DNA of 64,000 bases from Sulfuracidifex metallicus DSM 6482 = JCM 9184 (GTDB lineage Archaea > Thermoproteota > Thermoprotei_A > Sulfolobales > Sulfolobaceae): contig CP135238.1 in assembly GCA_032834875.1 (NCBI GenBank), forward strand, positions 1,618,011-1,682,010. Direction: 5' to 3'. Of the stretch, positions 36,452 through 46,084 are shown in pieces; position 1 is the first letter of the stretch; every line of letters begins with the position of its first letter. The position numbers and the translations under genes are program-made. Below the pieces are notes generated by a model that was not told where the DNA came from, did not search any database, and worked only from the letters and a program-made list of their open reading frames with translations.

Positions 36452-37725
36452 TACCATCCTGCCTTGAGATATGTATTTATTTCCCAAGGTGTAATTTCTC
36501 TTTCGTAGGTTTCTATTTCCGAATTTTTAAGCTCTAAGTAAGCTGTGTGAATTTCTTGACCTAAGGAATACATCATGTAGCTATCGTTTTCTAACTTTTC
36601 TAACGCTTCCTTCAACGTAGATGGAAGCTGGTTTGTGTACGTATTAACGTCGACCGAAAGCCCATTCTTAATTCCGTCTATTCCAGCGAAAATCATGGAA
36701 GCCAGGAATAGGTAAGAGTTAGTTAATGGGTCGGCTAACCTGAACTCCAGACTACGTGCGTCTCTAAAGTTGCTAGGTACTCTTATCATGAAATGTCTCT
36801 CACTTCCGACTCCGGGTACGCTTGGCGTGAATACTTCCCTAAATCTCTTGTATGAGTTAACGGTGGGGGCAGCGAAAGCCATGATTGAAGGAAGATGTTC
36901 CATTATCCCCCCTAGGAATGAATAAGCAATTGAGCTAAATCCGTTCTTGTCATTGGGGTCGTAAAGGACGTCCTTTCCATCTAGGGACGTCAAAGAGAAG
37001 TATACGTCCATGCTGCTTCCAGGGTGCTGTTTGAATGGCTTCGGCATGAACGTAGAATACATGTGGAAGAGCCTCGTTGTATCTCTTATAACCTCTCTGG
37101 CTGCTATAAGTGAGTCCGCAGATTCCATAGCTTCCATTTTAGCAAATGACACCTCGTACTGTCCTGGTCCATAATGTTTGTTAATGAGTTCCACTTGAAC
37201 GCCAACGTTTTCCAAATTCTTAATCATGTTCCTCAGGAAGTTTTGCTCTTCCATAAGGCCTTCCGGCGAGAAAGCCTTAGCTGAGTCCGCAGGTTCCATA
37301 GTGTTCTCTTTCAAGAGATAGAAAGTAGGTTCAAATGAAACGTGCATTCTAAATCCCAATTCCTCCAAGGACTGGGTAGCCTTCTTCAATATAGTTCTGG
37401 AACAGTAAGGTGAAGGCGTACCGTCAGGCATGTTCATGAATGATAGAACCCTTGCTGTTCTTTCCAGATACGGTATCATTACGAAAGTGTTCAGATCGGG
37501 TATGGCAATTACGTCATCATACTTAGATTTAATTGGTCTATCTTGATAATCTAGAATAAGCAAGCTTTCAGGGAACAGAACTCCCTTAAGACCATTTGAT
37601 ATTTCTTCGAATTCAGCTCTCCTAAGGGATCTAGCCCTCGTGTTACCTAAAATATCTATGAACTCTACTCTAACGTAATCTATGTTGCCACTCTTTAATT
37701 GGTCTAAAATGTCACTTCTCGACAA
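36451..37725 (-). CDS. glutamine synthetase family protein with altered metal ligands
   Basis: A 424-residue GS homologue: N-terminal beta-grasp ([15 protein letters not shown]), then the catalytic barrel with [27 protein letters not shown] and LEFRLADP. Several ligands differ from true GS: the ExE metal pair reads SFEPTF (E132, T134), HHE before GPGQ reads NKHY, and NGSGMHxH reads HPGSSMDVY (D240, Y242). It may ligate another amine or carboxylate, as GS-like gamma-glutamyl ligases do, or be regulatory. Coupled to the alcohol dehydrogenase, hinting at amine/alcohol catabolism. Confidence 0.85.
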   Translation of the reverse strand: MSRSDILDQLKSGNIDYVRVEFIDILGNTRARSLRRAEFEEISNGLKGVLFPESLLILDYQDRPIKSKYDDVIAIPDLNTFVMIPYLERTARVLSFMNMPDGTPSPYCSRTILKKATQSLEELGFRMHVSFEPTFYLLKENTMEPADSAKAFSPEGLMEEQNFLRNMIKNLENVGVQVELINKHYGPGQYEVSFAKMEAMESADSLIAAREVIRDTTRLFHMYSTFMPKPFKQHPGSSMDVYFSLTSLDGKDVLYDPNDKNGFSSIAYSFLGGIMEHLPSIMAFAAPTVNSYKRFREVFTPSVPGVGSERHFMIRVPSNFRDARSLEFRLADPLTNSYLFLASMIFAGIDGIKNGLSVDVNTYTNQLPSTLKEALEKLENDSYMMYSLGQEIHTAYLELKNSEIETYEREITPWEINTYLKAGW

Positions 37726-37953
37726 CTTTCACGCACCATCCGAGAGTTTCACTCGAATTCACTTAAAAATAAATAGGATTTTAAATCTATACACATCTGT
37801 CATTATCGTAATTAAAAAGAAATAAAAATAGAATAAAATCTATTTTTATTATTAATAATCTCATCATCTAGAACAGAGAGGAGGCTTTATAATCTTTTAT
37901 GAAAGGGCATGAGGAGGTAAAATTAGCCTTTATAACTATTCTTCTTAAATGTT

Positions 37954-38931
37954 CTAGAAACCGTCTAGCCTAGGTCCGGGAGATATTCCAGAGATGATTA
38001 TTTTCTTTGCACCCAATTTGTCTAACGTTTCCTTTACTACGTTTAAGTTTTTCCTTAACGTAAAGATGTGAGGATTTGGTCCTGCATCGAAAGTGTAACC
38101 TGCTATGTTTCCATCTCCGAAAGCCCTTATTACGTCAAGTGAGAAGGAGTTTAGGTAGATTAAAGGAGGAAATGAGTCCAGCATAACTGCGTGCATACTG
38201 TTACTATGTCTTATTGTAAGCTGGAAAAATCTCTGTGGATTCCTATTTTTAACTGATTCAATTACATCTGTGAAAGTGTTATTGACGAAGTCTAGCCTAC
38301 ATTTCAACAAGGCTGAAGATGTGGTGGTTAGCTTCATTCCTTGTCTGGAGGAAACTTGCTTCTTTTCCTCGCTGAATATAGGTATGATATCTACGAGTTC
38401 CTCCCAGTGGTCATAAGGAAACATGCTTTCACAGAAAGAATCATCTCCTTTATCAGAAGTCCCAGCATGCCAGATTACGAATCCTCCAAAAACGCTCCGA
38501 CACGCACTTCCAGATCCGATTCTAGCTATTATGGACAACTCCTTAGTGTCTAGGGATAGACCTAACGCCTTAGCCGATGCAAGAGTAAGGGCAGCTATTC
38601 CTGCAGCTGAGGAGGCTAATCCAGCTGATTCTGGGAAGTTGGAGTAAGATTCTACTTTAGCGTAAATTTTCGTTCCAGATATCTCCCTTAGCTTGTTGAG
38701 GACCTTCCCAGCATATTCAACGGTTTTGTCCTCGGGCAACTTTTTTCCATTAATTATAACCTCGTCTTTCATCAATGACTTGTCGAACGTAACCCTAGTT
38801 TTAACTTTCAAAGCATCAAGGGAAATAGAGAAAGAATCGTTAAGTGGTAAATTTAATTTCGGGTCACCTCTTTTACCCCAATATTTGACGATAGCTATGT
38901 TAGATGGAGCCTCTGCCTCCCCTTCAAGCAT
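37954..38931 (-). CDS. mvaD: diphosphomevalonate decarboxylase
   Basis: GHMP-superfamily protein of 325 residues: APSNIAIVKYWGKR at the start, the loop SAGLASSAAGIAALTLA and GSGSACRSVFGGFVIW, and the catalytic Asp in YTFDAGPNPH. It turns mevalonate 5-diphosphate into isopentenyl diphosphate for archaeal lipids. Overlaps the phosphomevalonate kinase gene by 8 bp. Sulfolobales, unlike most archaea, use this eukaryote-like route, so the pair supports the order assignment. Confidence 0.93.
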   Translation of the reverse strand: MLEGEAEAPSNIAIVKYWGKRGDPKLNLPLNDSFSISLDALKVKTRVTFDKSLMKDEVIINGKKLPEDKTVEYAGKVLNKLREISGTKIYAKVESYSNFPESAGLASSAAGIAALTLASAKALGLSLDTKELSIIARIGSGSACRSVFGGFVIWHAGTSDKGDDSFCESMFPYDHWEELVDIIPIFSEEKKQVSSRQGMKLTTTSSALLKCRLDFVNNTFTDVIESVKNRNPQRFFQLTIRHSNSMHAVMLDSFPPLIYLNSFSLDVIRAFGDGNIAGYTFDAGPNPHIFTLRKNLNVVKETLDKLGAKKIIISGISPGPRLDGF

Positions 38932-39889
38932 CCTTTTTCAAACCCATATCTTCTTTCACTTTTATAACCTTGATGCCAATTCTCTCCCACAACGTTGAAA
39001 CTTCATTTAAGCACTCACCTATAGCGAATATGGAATCTCCACCCCCAGCGCCAGGGGAAAGGGCTATTAGAGCTCCCCTTTTTTCACTTTCTTTTATTAT
39101 CCTCTTTTCATTCTCGCTCATCAATGGGAAACCAGTTCTTTTGGCAACTAGCTCAAGGTAGCTTCTAGCCAGCTTTATATGAGGATAGGCACTTATCATA
39201 TCCTTCCTTTTAATGTATTTGACAGCCATCTCGTTCTCTTGTTCTATCATCTCGAAAATTTCTTTGAACTCGGGTTTCTCTTTAATCTTAGTGAATTCAG
39301 TTACTAAGTTTACTGTATCTGCACTCCTTCCAGTAAACCCCATGATCATTTCGTATCCCTCTGGAATAGGAGTAACTTCTATTGACCAATCCTTACTTTC
39401 TACATCAGAAAAACGTCTATAAACTACGCTTCCGTAAACTGCTGTGGCTATGTCAAAGCCGCTTCCAATCCCCCTTTGTCTAAAAATGTTAGCTTTCTGA
39501 GAAAGATAATGTATCTCATTCAGGTCAAGTTTTCCAGTCAAGTAGTAATATAGGCATGCTGTCAGAGAGACCGTGGCAGCTGAGGAGCTTCCTAAACCAG
39601 TTTTTCTTCCCTCTATCAAGAATTCGGTATCGTTAATCAAGCTGATTTCTAAGTTTTTCACATCCCCTACTTTTTCTTTAATAACGGAGATCACTGAATC
39701 AATCAACTTGTTTTGTCCAGGCAGAAAATCTCCGTAAGAAGTGTGGAAACGAACGCCATTTCCCTCACCTAGAATGCTACACCTGACTCTTTTATCTATG
39801 GCTATTGAATGGGATATGCCTCCGAAAACAACAGTGTAACTTCCTATCCAAAGAATCTTACCTGGAGATGAGAAAGTTAATGTCTTCAC
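38924..39889 (-). CDS. phosphomevalonate kinase
   Basis: GHMP kinase of 321 residues: SSPGKILWIGSYTVVFGG, the ATP loop KTGLGSSSAATVSLTAC and the C-terminal LSPGAGGGDSIFAIG. This matches the biochemically shown phosphomevalonate kinase of S. solfataricus and eukaryotic Erg8. It phosphorylates mevalonate 5-phosphate. The downstream decarboxylase overlaps by 8 bp. Divergent from the HTH-like gene at 39926, with starts 36 bp apart. Confidence 0.9.
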   Translation of the reverse strand: MKTLTFSSPGKILWIGSYTVVFGGISHSIAIDKRVRCSILGEGNGVRFHTSYGDFLPGQNKLIDSVISVIKEKVGDVKNLEISLINDTEFLIEGRKTGLGSSSAATVSLTACLYYYLTGKLDLNEIHYLSQKANIFRQRGIGSGFDIATAVYGSVVYRRFSDVESKDWSIEVTPIPEGYEMIMGFTGRSADTVNLVTEFTKIKEKPEFKEIFEMIEQENEMAVKYIKRKDMISAYPHIKLARSYLELVAKRTGFPLMSENEKRIIKESEKRGALIALSPGAGGGDSIFAIGECLNEVSTLWERIGIKVIKVKEDMGLKKDA

Positions 39890-39925
39890 GACAATAATTT
39901 AAGTCAAGCCCTTAATAATTAAACG

Positions 39926-40570
39926 ATGGAGTTTCTTGATAAGAAGCACAGAATAGTATTGATGGCTGTAGCTCAAGGAGGACCTGCAGGAGTAACCAGG
40001 GAGGAGCTATTTCAAAACATGAAGCTAGTCATGAGTAAAGACACACTATCGGCAGTTTTGGAAGATCTTTACTTTAGCGGAGATATTAACGTTCTTAGGG
40101 ATGGTAATGAGATTAGGTATCTAGCCTCAAAGGAGATTAGAGAGTCCATGATAGCATTGGAGCTTCAGAGATTTAGACTTGCTGGAAAATTGGAGAAACT
40201 AAAGGAAGCCTCCAAGAACGAGGGAAAAGATAAGGCCGAATTGCTCCTAAACGAGATAAAAGGCATAAGTGTTTCAATTTCCACGTCTATAATTAGTTTA
40301 ATGAAGAACTCTCCTTCCTTGACCATTCCAGAATATATGGAATCTATAGATATTATAAACAAGGACTTCCTTTCGAAGATTGTACCTTTACTGGAGGAAA
40401 AACCTTCCCAAAGAGAGCTGGAAATTCTAATTGGGCTAGTATCAAAGTATCGTGGAGAAAAGGACGCTGAGAAATTGAAGCTAGCTTTAGAGAAGATAAG
40501 CCAAGCTAGACAAGTTCAGCAGAGCAAAACTCAGGATCTGGAGAATAAAGAGACAAATAATTCCTCCTAA
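39926..40570 (+). CDS. helix-rich protein with N-terminal winged-helix-like region
   Basis: A 214-residue protein. Residues 1-70 resemble a winged helix (HRIVLMAVAQGGPAGVTREELF ... VLEDLYFSGDINVLRDGNEIRYL, cut). Residues 70-120 look coiled-coil. The rest is helical and charged. It could be a transcription-related or structural DNA-binding protein; no family named. Its promoter region is the 36-bp gap with phosphomevalonate kinase. Confidence 0.65.
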   Translation: MEFLDKKHRIVLMAVAQGGPAGVTREELFQNMKLVMSKDTLSAVLEDLYFSGDINVLRDGNEIRYLASKEIRESMIALELQRFRLAGKLEKLKEASKNEGKDKAELLLNEIKGISVSISTSIISLMKNSPSLTIPEYMESIDIINKDFLSKIVPLLEEKPSQRELEILIGLVSKYRGEKDAEKLKLALEKISQARQVQQSKTQDLENKETNNSS

Positions 40571-40737
40571 TTTTGGGAAAAAGTATTTTAACTGTACAAG
40601 TCTTTTACCTTATTAATAGTCTATATAAAAGTTAGTGAAGTTTTATTATGTAGAATAGAAGGTTGTATATAGAAGAAAGTTTATACGTATATAGAAAAGA
40701 TTAATAAAGACAAAGAAGATAGTATGATCTGATAACG

Positions 40738-41028
40738 ATGAGAGTTAAGAGGTCAAATGCTGAAATAATAGGAGATATATTGGAGGTTATAGACAGAGGA
40801 TATAATAAGACATCTTCTCTGATGAAAAATGCAAATCTTAGTTTTACACTAACAAAGAAATACATAAACATGATGATCAGCAACGGCTTAATAGAGGAGG
40901 TAGATGGTGAGTATAAAATAACTGAAAAAGGAAGGAGGTTATTGGAGAATTTGAGAAGAATAAGGTCATTAGAAACAGAATTAGTAACGCTTTTAAACTC
41001 TATAAATGAAGATCTAGTTAATGGTTAA
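40738..41028 (+). CDS. winged-helix DNA-binding protein (HTH_45/Sso10a-like)
   Basis: A 96-residue wHTH protein: NAEIIGDILEVIDRGYNKTS, recognition helix LSFTLTKKYINMMISNGLIEE, wing GEYKITEKGRRLLENL, then a C-terminal helix likely forming an antiparallel coiled-coil dimer, as in Sso10a. Its stop is overlapped by a short frame at 41021 that leads to the membrane protein at 41097, so the regulator and membrane protein appear to be one unit. Confidence 0.85.
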   Translation: MRVKRSNAEIIGDILEVIDRGYNKTSSLMKNANLSFTLTKKYINMMISNGLIEEVDGEYKITEKGRRLLENLRRIRSLETELVTLLNSINEDLVNG

Positions 41029-41096
41029 TACTGAATTAGCGTTCCTTTTAATACCTACGCTGCTTACCGTTGCTTCTTCAATTTCATTAATATTAT

Positions 41097-41579
41097 GTGA
41101 GGGCTAGGCTAGATGTAGTAAGGAAGGAAAACGAGAAATTAGAGGATCGATTGATCTTTCTGGCTTTCAAGAGCCTTATTAACTTCCTCTCCTCAGAGGA
41201 GGCATCCTCGTTAATTGAGGAATCAATAATAGGAGCTAGCATGAAGATAAATGGAGATGTTTTTATGAAGCAATTGGAGAAGCAGTGGCCAAAGGTTAGG
41301 ATGAAGTTGAACAGCTTGTCTTCTATTATAAACGTAGAGAGGAAGATAGGCTTCCTATTAAGGACGTTTGAAAATAGCTATTATTATGTTTTAATCTCGT
41401 CCTCCAGCTCCATGTTGCTTACAACTGTGAGCCTTCTTATGTACGCCTTAGGCTTTGATTTTAGTTCAATGTTTGTAGCTGGTCTTTCAACTGCTGTAGT
41501 TATAATTTCAATATATTACGAAAAGAAAATGATTGACGGTTTCTCGGAGTATTTTAAGGTTTACTCTAAATACTACTAG
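41097..41579 (+). CDS. membrane protein, N-terminus possibly in another frame
   Basis: A 160-residue protein from GTG 41097: a charged soluble region (RARLDVVRKENEKLEDRL), helices, and two transmembrane segments near residues 100-145. Just upstream, ATG 41021 opens a 28-codon frame (stop 41105-41107) that encodes one hydrophobic helix (AFLLIPTLLTVASSISLIL) and overlaps this frame in a +1 relation. Joined, they give a signal-anchor helix followed by the charged region, so a frameshift or sequence error is likely. No family recognised. Confidence 0.6.
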   Translation: MRARLDVVRKENEKLEDRLIFLAFKSLINFLSSEEASSLIEESIIGASMKINGDVFMKQLEKQWPKVRMKLNSLSSIINVERKIGFLLRTFENSYYYVLISSSSSMLLTTVSLLMYALGFDFSSMFVAGLSTAVVIISIYYEKKMIDGFSEYFKVYSKYY

Positions 41580-41647
41580 ATTAATAGTTCAATTACGTTC
41601 ATGTTTTAGGACTAAAACGCCTTAATGTCTTAGAAACGTACCTAATT

Positions 41648-42514
41648 TCACGTAAGTTCTTTCATACTTTCTAAGGGTTCAACTTCTATCTTGTTCCATA
41701 GTACGCCTATTTGTGGAACTTCTACCGACACTATATCTCCATGTTTAAGGTAATTCTTATCTCCGAATTCCCCTACGCCTGCAGGAGTTCCTGTGGTTAT
41801 TATATCTCCTGGCTTCAGCGTTATCCCTTTACTTATGTAAGATATCAAGGATGGGATATCGAATATCATATCGTCTATTGCTCCATCCTGAACTTTCTTT
41901 CCATTCACTCTGGTAATAATCCTGAGGGAATTGAGGTCGATCTCGTCCTTAGTTACAATCCAAGGTCCAATGGGCATACCGTAATCTAAGCCCTTTCCCT
42001 TTACCCAATTTAGTCCATATGGCTGAATTCCGGGGAATTGATAGTCCCTAAAACTAACGTCGTTGGTTATTGTGAAACCAAACACACAGTCTATAGCCCT
42101 CTCTTTATCTACGTCCCTACATCTCTTACCTATCACGACTCCTATTTCGCCTTCATAATCAACCTTGTTAAGATAAGGAGGAATAATTATTGGGTCGCCT
42201 ACTCCTACTAACGTGTTTCTAAACTTGGTGAAAAAGTAAGGTTCCTTAGGAGGATTCATGGAAGATTCCTTGGAATGTGATCTAAAGTTAACGGCTGGAA
42301 GAAATATCTTCTCAGGATAAACTGGAGCTAAAAACTTCTTTATTTGGACTTCTTTCATTTTTAAAGATGAGATTTCATCTATTGCAGATATTACTTTTGA
42401 TGAATCCTCAAAGAGGCAAGAAAACGCGTTATTTTGAGGATATAGAGCCTTTCCTTCCCTAATTATTACAGTTGCCTTAGTTCCTTGGCCTAAAATAGCG
42501 TAACCAATCTTCAT
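41648..42514 (-). CDS. fumarylacetoacetate hydrolase family protein
   Basis: A 288-residue FAH-fold enzyme. Metal ligands lie in DYEGEIGVVIGKR, and FGFTITNDVSFRDYQ, WVKGKGLDYGMPIGPWIV and ITTGTPAGVGEF are family signatures. In Sulfolobus such proteins act as 2-keto-3-deoxy-pentonate dehydratases or as acylpyruvate hydrolases. Context does not decide which. Divergent from the Nudix gene. Confidence 0.88.
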   Translation of the reverse strand: MKIGYAILGQGTKATVIIREGKALYPQNNAFSCLFEDSSKVISAIDEISSLKMKEVQIKKFLAPVYPEKIFLPAVNFRSHSKESSMNPPKEPYFFTKFRNTLVGVGDPIIIPPYLNKVDYEGEIGVVIGKRCRDVDKERAIDCVFGFTITNDVSFRDYQFPGIQPYGLNWVKGKGLDYGMPIGPWIVTKDEIDLNSLRIITRVNGKKVQDGAIDDMIFDIPSLISYISKGITLKPGDIITTGTPAGVGEFGDKNYLKHGDIVSVEVPQIGVLWNKIEVEPLESMKELT

Positions 42515-42573
42515 AAATTAGAGTGTTCTGTAATCCCTATAAGTTTAGAATCAATGTAGTTAGTTGCTAAACT

Positions 42574-43014
42574 ATGAAAAAGTGCATTGTTGCGGGAGGA
42601 ATTCTTATAGAAGGAGAAAAAGTTCTACTTATAAAACACAAGAAACTCAATAAGTGGCTTTACCCTGGAGGTCATGTAGAGGTCAATGAAACCCCTAGGG
42701 AGGCCGCTGAAAGGGAATTCCAAGAGGAGACTGGTATTAAGGTTAAGGTTATTGGAGATAAATTTGATACAATGGATCCTCTGGTCTCTCCGGAACCGAT
42801 GCCATTAACTATATCCATGGAAACTGTCAACTATCCCAATGAAATCCATTACCATTACGATTTAATATTTCTAGTTGAAAAGGTAGGTGGAGATCTTCTT
42901 GACGGCTCTTGGTTTTCGTGCGAGGATCTAGATAAGATAGATACGTATGAAAATGTTAGGAAGATATTAAGGCTGGCTTTCCAAAAAAGGAAAGAAGGAA
43001 AAAAGGTGAATTAA
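42574..43014 (+). CDS. Nudix hydrolase
   Basis: A 146-residue Nudix protein with the complete box GGHVEVNETPREAAEREFQEETGI seen as GGHVEVNE, REAAEREF and QEETGI (GX5EX7REUXEEXGU). The HYHYDLIFLVE strand follows. Substrate unknown; Nudix enzymes remove damaged or signalling nucleotides such as ADP-ribose or 8-oxo-dGTP. Leaderless-style start at 42574. Confidence 0.9.
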   Translation: MKKCIVAGGILIEGEKVLLIKHKKLNKWLYPGGHVEVNETPREAAEREFQEETGIKVKVIGDKFDTMDPLVSPEPMPLTISMETVNYPNEIHYHYDLIFLVEKVGGDLLDGSWFSCEDLDKIDTYENVRKILRLAFQKRKEGKKVN

Positions 43015-43136
43015 CCTTTCCTCGTAAAGAGTAGTGTATTAAATAAGTTCTATTATATGTGAAAATATATATATAATTTTCTAATATTTTAAAATTACGT
43101 ATAAAATAAAAATGCTGAGATATTCTTTACCTCTTT

Positions 43137-44573
43137 CTAAGCCTTGTTTTTCTCACCTTCAATAGTTTCCAGCTCGCCTGATGATACCTCTAACGGCTTA
43201 GATCTTGTCTCTGGTATAACTAACAGAGTGATAATCGCAGCAGTAAACATCAGTATTGACAAGAAGGTAATTGCAAAGGATATTCCGTAAGTAGCCATCA
43301 AGGAGGGAAATATGAAAGATGATATGGAAGCTCCTATCCTTCCCGCAGCGACTGTAAATGATTGCACTTCTCCTCTTACTCTGGTAGGTGATAATTCAAC
43401 TCCTAACATCCCTGAGGCACTTATAGAGCCGGGTCCAGCTTGTTCCATGAAATTGAACATTCCATATAAAAATATTCCTAGAAGAGGAGAGAAAGCAGGG
43501 CCTATAACTAGAGCACCAGTCTTTATATCCAAAGTAGTACCAGTAACTGAAAGATACGTGCTGAAGGCTAATAGGAACGATGCCATACCTAAGAAGCCAA
43601 CTACCTGAAGGGGTTTTCTTCCAACGCGATCTATGAGCAGAATAGCCATAATTCCGCCTGGCACAGTGAATGCAAATTCTGTTACGAACTGAAATAAAGA
43701 GGGCGTCAGTCCTAATACCTTGGCTATACTTGTTGGTCCGAACAATATTGAAGAGTAGGCCGCTATGTCAAATAAGAACCATAGTACCATAGCACCGAAG
43801 AACGTTCTGAAGTTCCTTCTAAAGTAATACCTAAGGGTTTTGTTATCCTTTAAGTCATTGTCCACATTTACATTTTGGCTGTTTGTTATTTCTCTTATTA
43901 CTTCCTTCATTTCCTCCAAATCCCCTTTAATTCTACCTAAGTATCTAGCCGTCTCAGGAATTTTCCTCCTTAGGTAAATAACAGACGCTGCAGGTATTGC
44001 ACCTGCTGCTAGAACGATTCTCCATATAATGTCTGGAGATATGTGGATTGAAGATAACAACAACGTTATGGCTGCAGCTGTGGTAGCGCCGAAACCCCAG
44101 AACATTCCGAATCCTAGTGCAATTATCTTTCCTCTGTCCTTGGCGTTGGTATGCTCGGCCATTATCATAGGCGATAATACATAATCTGCACCTATTCCCA
44201 TTCCAAGTAAAAACCTGATTGCTATTAAGGTAGCTGCGTTAGGAGCCAATGCTTGTAATAACGCGCCTACAGTCATGAGACCAACGTCGATGCCGTAAAA
44301 TTTCTTCCTTCCCATTCTAGATAATTGACCAAATATCAGTGCTCCAATAGCTGCACCTACCAACGCTGAACCTGCTACTAGGGAGTCATAAAGGACATAT
44401 GATGAACTACCCTCCTTTATTCCATAGGAAGAAAGTACTAAACCCAGTACGATTCCTATCGACGATAAGTCGTATCCATCTGTAAATACTCCCATACCAG
44501 TGGTAAACAAGTTCTTGAAATGGAAAAAATTTAGTCTGGTTTCATCTAAGGACTTGAAGGGATTGCCTTTCAT
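43137..44573 (-). CDS. MFS transporter (sugar/phosphate-type)
   Basis: A 478-residue, 12-helix major facilitator with a large central loop (about residues 205-250). Motif A-type sequences [13 protein letters not shown] and [12 protein letters not shown] and the PETRSKPLE end are those of the sugar/phosphate:H+ group. It starts with a soluble stretch [12 protein letters not shown]. Substrate not deducible. Single gene. Confidence 0.85.
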   Translation of the reverse strand: MKGNPFKSLDETRLNFFHFKNLFTTGMGVFTDGYDLSSIGIVLGLVLSSYGIKEGSSSYVLYDSLVAGSALVGAAIGALIFGQLSRMGRKKFYGIDVGLMTVGALLQALAPNAATLIAIRFLLGMGIGADYVLSPMIMAEHTNAKDRGKIIALGFGMFWGFGATTAAAITLLLSSIHISPDIIWRIVLAAGAIPAASVIYLRRKIPETARYLGRIKGDLEEMKEVIREITNSQNVNVDNDLKDNKTLRYYFRRNFRTFFGAMVLWFLFDIAAYSSILFGPTSIAKVLGLTPSLFQFVTEFAFTVPGGIMAILLIDRVGRKPLQVVGFLGMASFLLAFSTYLSVTGTTLDIKTGALVIGPAFSPLLGIFLYGMFNFMEQAGPGSISASGMLGVELSPTRVRGEVQSFTVAAGRIGASISSFIFPSLMATYGISFAITFLSILMFTAAIITLLVIPETRSKPLEVSSGELETIEGEKNKA

Positions 44574-44894
44574 TTAGCTGTATTCAATAATATAGTTTTT
44601 AAACATTTTGAAAATATTCTATTTATCTCTCCTATATCTATTTATATCTATATATTTCTAGATAGTTTATGATGCATGCACATTTGCCTCGAGTTTATAA
44701 ATTAAGATTTAATTTGAAAAATGCTTTAAAGTTAATTTTTATAATTGAAAATCTTTAAAAGGAGATGATAAGATTCAGTAGTATTGCTAAAGTTTAAAAT
44801 TATTTTTAATAAATTTTATATGTAAATAGATAGAATAAATATTTATTACCATTGCTCACTTTCTAATTTTTTTAGAATATTAATAAAATAAAAG
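44574..44894. other. 321-bp gene-free AT-rich stretch
   Basis: Strongly AT-rich between the MFS start and the SMC-like gene end. I see no gene, RNA or strong inverted repeat. Confidence 0.5.
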
Positions 44895-46079
44895 TCAACT
44901 TCTTTCGATGGAAGCGATCCTCTCGTATAGGGCCTTGTTTCTTGTAGATATAACTAACTTCTGTGATGATATCGAAAGTAAGAACTTTCCTACCTTCTCT
45001 ACGTCTTCATCTTTTAAATGCTCTTCAGGCTCATCTACCAGAATTAGTGAGCCAGGCTGTGCAGATGCTATCAAAGCTATCATAATCACCAACGATTTTA
45101 CGTGAACTGGAGCGTTGGAGAGCCTACTTTTTCCATACTGAACTATACCACCTTCTATTTTTACTTTGTCGTCTAAAAGATCTCCCAGTTCTAGATTATT
45201 TATTTCATCTATACCTTTCCTTAATCTTGAAAGCGCCCTAAGGTGAATGTCGTCAACGAACTGTATCATGTTTTCCTGAGGAATGCCTGATTCTAAGACA
45301 TTTATCAAGTATCCTCTATCTGCAGGAATCAGGATTACCTCTTGGAATCCGGTCTCTTCCTCTAACTTCTTTCTATAGGAGGAAAGAATTGGTTCTATCA
45401 TAGCTTCAAGTTCCTTGGATATCATATCCTCGAATTCAGAGTGTATGTTAAACGAACCTCCAAGAATCTCCTTGAGGCTTCTCCCTACCGCAGTTCTGAG
45501 TTCCTCTACCTTTATATCCCTATCCAAACCTCTGTCTTCAACTTTAACCTTTAGATCTGCTATCAATGAAACCTTGCCATGACTATAATCTAATTTCAAA
45601 ATTATCGTAAGTCCCTTCATGCTAACCGATCTTAATCCATCGACCTCCCTGCTGGATTGTACGTCAAAGAGGTCCATCTCCACCTTTCTACCCATGATTC
45701 TTCCAACAACCCTCTGAAAGTCAAAGTCAGCCTCTATTCTTATTGGAGTCTCAAGAGACAAGGTAGAGTTCTCGAACTTCAGGGGAAGTGGTGTTCCAAG
45801 TTCCTTAAGCAATGGTATTGCCTTTGAAGGTTTGACCATCTTAAACGACACTTCCCTAAAGAAAACTATCAATGTGGTCAATGTCATGTAAAAGCTCTCC
45901 AACTTTCCTTCACTCTCTCTCGTTAGGGTTGAAGCTAGTTCCCAAGCAATTCTCTTTCTAATCTGGGAATAGCCTTCGTAGTCCAGAATATAGTAAGATT
46001 CGTATAAGTCTCTCAAGTCCTCGTAGCCGTAGACTGCAGATATTCCTTTCTCTTTAACTCTTTGAAGCAGGCTTTCCAT
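44895..46079 (-). CDS. SMC/AAA15-like ATPase lacking Walker A
   Basis: A 394-residue protein whose C-terminus is that of SMC/RecF/AAA15-type ATPases: a signature-like LSNAPVHVKSLVIMI, Walker B SLILVDEPEEHLKDEDVEKV, and KLVISTRN where a switch His/Thr is usual. The N-terminus should hold the P-loop, but the corresponding stretch reads AVYGYEDLRDLYES with no GxxxxGKS/T. The body is beta-rich and helical, not a long coiled coil. ATP binding is doubtful. It is 5 bp from the esterase stop, so both form a unit. Confidence 0.65.
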   Translation of the reverse strand: MESLLQRVKEKGISAVYGYEDLRDLYESYYILDYEGYSQIRKRIAWELASTLTRESEGKLESFYMTLTTLIVFFREVSFKMVKPSKAIPLLKELGTPLPLKFENSTLSLETPIRIEADFDFQRVVGRIMGRKVEMDLFDVQSSREVDGLRSVSMKGLTIILKLDYSHGKVSLIADLKVKVEDRGLDRDIKVEELRTAVGRSLKEILGGSFNIHSEFEDMISKELEAMIEPILSSYRKKLEEETGFQEVILIPADRGYLINVLESGIPQENMIQFVDDIHLRALSRLRKGIDEINNLELGDLLDDKVKIEGGIVQYGKSRLSNAPVHVKSLVIMIALIASAQPGSLILVDEPEEHLKDEDVEKVGKFLLSISSQKLVISTRNKALYERIASIERS

Positions 46080-46084
46080 TCTAG

